64,000 nucleotides of DNA from Clostridium felsineum DSM 794 (GTDB lineage: Bacteria; Bacillota; Clostridia; Clostridiales; Clostridiaceae). Numbering within the stretch: position 1 is the first letter of the stretch; every line of letters begins with the position of its first letter. Of the stretch, positions 61,645 to 64,000 are shown piece after piece. The DNA is taken from NCBI RefSeq assembly GCF_002006355.2, contig NZ_CP096980.1:2728001-2792000 (forward strand). Reading direction: 5' to 3'. Below the pieces are notes generated by a model that worked only from the letters and a program-made list of their open reading frames with translations, was not told the origin of the DNA and did no database searches. Made by a program: the position numbers and the translations under genes.

Positions 61645-62990
61645 TCATTCAATGACACCACAACCTAAAACTTTAAGTGTCATTATCATTCTTATACCTT
61701 TAGTCACAACTGGATCAAAGGAGGTATGATTGTATTTATTTAGTTCAACTCCTAACCCTTGTACATTATTTACTGATACCCAAGCACCATCTTTGTTCAT
61801 AACCTGTATTTCTACCACTGATGATGCTGCTTTTAAAGCTAAATTTTCAGCTATACCACTTACTACCATAACTTCTGTTTTTATATGTGTACTAATTCCA
61901 TCTATATGTCCTAAAACTTCAAAGCTCCCACTTTTAGAATAACTATTCATAGACACAGCATCCCAATTAACTGTAGTATCATAATAAATACCATCAGAAT
62001 ACAGTGCTTTTATTTTCTGTGGCAAAACAGGTGCTATTCCCACTTCAGTTACAATATTTCCACAGGGGGCTGTAACAATTTTTTTATCTCCAGTATTTAC
62101 TGTACCCGTAGTGCTTTTATTCATATCCGTCATAGAAAAAGACAGTTCATTTCCATTTCCTAGTTAAATATATAAATAATTTTTATTCATATCTCCAAAC
62201 TCAAATATTCTTGCACCATCACCTTGAATGCCATTGAGTTTTACATCTGCATCAACAGTAAAATCCTTAACTCGTTTTGTCAATGTATTTGTTAGCTTCA
62301 CATATCTACTGATACTTCCATTCATAGAAACTGCTTTTCCAGTTTTTCCATCTGATAAAGCTACATTTCCCACTAATTTAGCATTATTTTTCGCTTGAGA
62401 TTCATCTAAAACATTCACAGTAAAAGTATCACTACTTTCTAATTCTCCATTACTTACATTTAACTTAAAAGCATATTTTCCAGCTTTATCAACACTTACA
62501 CCTGTTATTAGCTTACAATTTTAACATTTGCACCACTTGGCTTATCTAAAACTGACCATTTATCAGCTAATGCCATTTGTGGATACCCATCATCTGTAGC
62601 TATTCCTGCCAATTTAAATACATCTGATAAATGTATAGTTTGCTGGTTTAGTATTATGAGATGCACATTATTTAAAAGTTACTACAGTATTTTTAGAAGA
62701 TGATAATTTAACAATAACTGTTACTTTTTTACTATTTAATACTTGAACCTTACCACTTTCTTTTCCACCAACTAATACCTTCATAAGAACCCTTCTTTAA
62801 TCCTGTAGTTTCAATGTTTAGTTGGTGTTCATTCAGTTAGATTATTTATATTTAATTTAAAACCTGAATTATCTTTATTCACTTCTGCCTTAGTATATTG
62901 ATATCTATCCAATTAAATATATAATTTTTCATTGATAAAGTTTAATCTTGTACACAATCCATCTAAAGGAGTAACTTTATACAAATTGCC
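61645..62990 (-). pseudogene. Decayed multidomain secreted carbohydrate-active protein (C-terminal part)
   Basis: Minus strand, several frames. 62690-62990: bits such as STGNLYKVTPLDGL and VLVGGKESGKVQVLNSKKVTV. About 62520-62680: SDVFKLAGIATDDGYPQMALADKWSVLDKPSGANVKI (PKD-like). 62164-62520: GVSVDKAGKYAFKLNVSNGELESSDTFTVNV then a LamG-like SMNGSISRYVKLTNTL. 61645-62133: VGIAPVLPQKIKALYSDGIYYDTTVNWDAV, a bacterial Ig-like (Big_4) domain. This domain order is found at the C-terminus of large clostridial arabinofuranosidases and related hydrolases. Stops and frameshifts separate the parts; the catalytic domain is gone. Confidence 0.65.
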
Positions 62991-62998
62991 AGTGCTTC

Positions 62999-63991
62999 TT
63001 ATTTATAGGTACCCTCCCTTTTTACTATGTAATCATTATTATTTTTATTTATATAATTAATTAAGTGTTTTCTCAATTTATTTATATTTGGCGTTATCAA
63101 ATTTGATTTTTTAGTCAATTCTAATAAGGCTTTGTCTAAATACTCCATTTCCCTCCAAGCAGATTTACAATGATCACTTATTGCTAACCTTCCAAGTGGC
63201 GTCGCTGCGCATATTTTTAGTCCCAAATAAACTAAACTTCTATGCTTTTTTACAAAATTAATACTTCTCTCTGGATCAATCTTATATCCTAACTTAACTA
63301 GTACATCACATCCTTCAATTATAGCATCAATAACAGCATTTAACGCTTGTCTATTTTTAGATACCTCTCTAAGATCACAATTCGACATATAGGCCAAATA
63401 TGCTAGTGGCATAATAAAAACAATATGTGTCTTAAAGAAATCCTCCATATTCATATGATAATGTATTTTAAACCTTGATTTTTTAAATATTTTTTCTATA
63501 ATAGGTTTATAGTCGTCTTTTCCTTCTAAATCTCCAATATCAAAATCCGGATGTTTGGTATGTACACTTATTACTTTGCCTCCTTCTCGCCTTCCACCAA
63601 TACTAAAAAAACCAAAAATCACTCTAGGCTTACTCTCTGATGTATTTTTAACTTTGTCACTTATTTCTTTAGCTTTATCTTCATTACCAACAAACACAAA
63701 TAACGGACAGCTAATATTTTCACTAATAACTGGCAGTACAGCTTCAACTTGTAAGGCTTGCATAACAATAAATGTCACATCATAATAATCATTTGGCAAT
63801 AATTCTTTTACTACCTTTATTTTATCTACTGTGATTTTCCTTTGCAGCCAATGGCTAATTACTAATCCTTTTTCTTTTATCTCTTTATATCTACCACCTC
63901 TAGCTAGAATAGTAACTTCATGACCTACCCTATTTAATTCATAAGCAGCATAAGAGCCTAAAACTCCTGCTCCATATATTAATATTTTCAT
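62999..63991 (-). CDS. Ketopantoate reductase-like (PanE/ApbA) protein
   Basis: 330 residues. Rossmann motif ILIYGAGVLGSYAAYELNRVGHEVTILARG and a helical C-terminal domain (NAVIDAIIEGCDVLVKLGY). Fold matches 2-dehydropantoate 2-reductase family, but the protein diverges from true PanE, so an unknown 2-keto-acid reductase is equally likely. The start ATG 63991 has only 9 nt upstream in the window, so its ribosome site is unseen. Confidence 0.8.
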   Translation of the reverse strand: MKILIYGAGVLGSYAAYELNRVGHEVTILARGGRYKEIKEKGLVISHWLQRKITVDKIKVVKELLPNDYYDVTFIVMQALQVEAVLPVISENISCPLFVFVGNEDKAKEISDKVKNTSESKPRVIFGFFSIGGRREGGKVISVHTKHPDFDIGDLEGKDDYKPIIEKIFKKSRFKIHYHMNMEDFFKTHIVFIMPLAYLAYMSNCDLREVSKNRQALNAVIDAIIEGCDVLVKLGYKIDPERSINFVKKHRSLVYLGLKICAATPLGRLAISDHCKSAWREMEYLDKALLELTKKSNLITPNINKLRKHLINYINKNNNDYIVKREGTYK

Positions 63992-64000
63992 AAGTTTGTC

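Noticed and set aside
1..64000. CRISPR arrays, tRNA and rRNA genes
   Set aside because: No regularly spaced short repeats, no tRNA cloverleaf signatures and no rRNA-like GC-rich blocks were seen on reading both strands.

Overview
The window is AT-rich Gram-positive DNA that reads as a spore-forming Clostridium (sensu stricto). The evidence is strong AGGAGG-type ribosome sites with ATG/TTG/GTG starts, a Tlp-type small acid-soluble spore protein, Bacillota-type riboswitches, a LicT/BglG-type antiterminator target, and typical clostridial MATE, MFS, ABC and MerR genes. No rRNA, tRNA or CRISPR array was seen. Species cannot be named from the sequence alone.

Layout. 0-10 kb: the start of a response regulator, a secreted PepSY-like protein, an MFS exporter, a small ORF, a heterodimeric ABC exporter divergent from its MerR regulator, a DUF1963-like protein and a MATE exporter. 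10-17 kb: an accessory island. About 105 bp of directly repeated sequence (a terminator hairpin plus the last codons of a NUDIX gene) flanks a frameshifted gene and a large PLD-nuclease/helicase protein. A complete IS256-family element with an 8-bp target duplication sits inside the second copy of the hairpin. 17-22.4 kb: a DUF1003 protein, a polymorphic toxin with a PD-(D/E)XK-like C-terminus followed by two paralogous probable immunity genes, and two overlapping RlaP-like nucleotidyltransferases. 22.5-31 kb: aminopeptidase P, a PAP2 phosphatase/GT2 pair, Tlp, DUF554, a second MerR regulator with a 19-bp-spacer promoter, a BcsA-like PilZ glucan synthase and a DUF4405 membrane protein.

31-45 kb: a secreted carboxylesterase behind an antiterminator target; a ferritin-like/VIT1 protein; thioredoxin and glutathione peroxidase; a serine hydrolase; a prenyl-FMN decarboxylase system split over two sites (UbiX and LpdD-like at 37 kb, UbiD-like and subunit D at 41-43 kb); MarR; two DNA alkylation-repair enzymes; a sugar porter; a soluble chemoreceptor; and an FAD oxidoreductase. 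45-54 kb: RNA regulators dominate. A guanine riboswitch precedes the FAD oxidoreductase, a tandem glycine riboswitch with an unusual insertion precedes a CycA-like permease, and SDR, AKR and MFS genes lie before a membrane diguanylate cyclase. 54-64 kb: a CE2-like esterase, a DUF4038 glycoside hydrolase, an M20 peptidase, a decayed CapA gene, an aldo/keto reductase, a TetR/membrane-protein pair, a decayed multidomain secreted protein and a ketopantoate-reductase-like gene.

The most unusual signal is a gapless 114-nt leader found twice (45717-45830 and 53689-53802), in front of two unrelated genes, the FAD oxidoreductase and the GGDEF protein. The copies are about 77% identical. They share a three-way-junction fold with compensatory base changes in three helices and a possible pseudoknot. 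One copy directly follows the guanine riboswitch, suggesting a tandem arrangement. I do not recognise it as a known riboswitch class.
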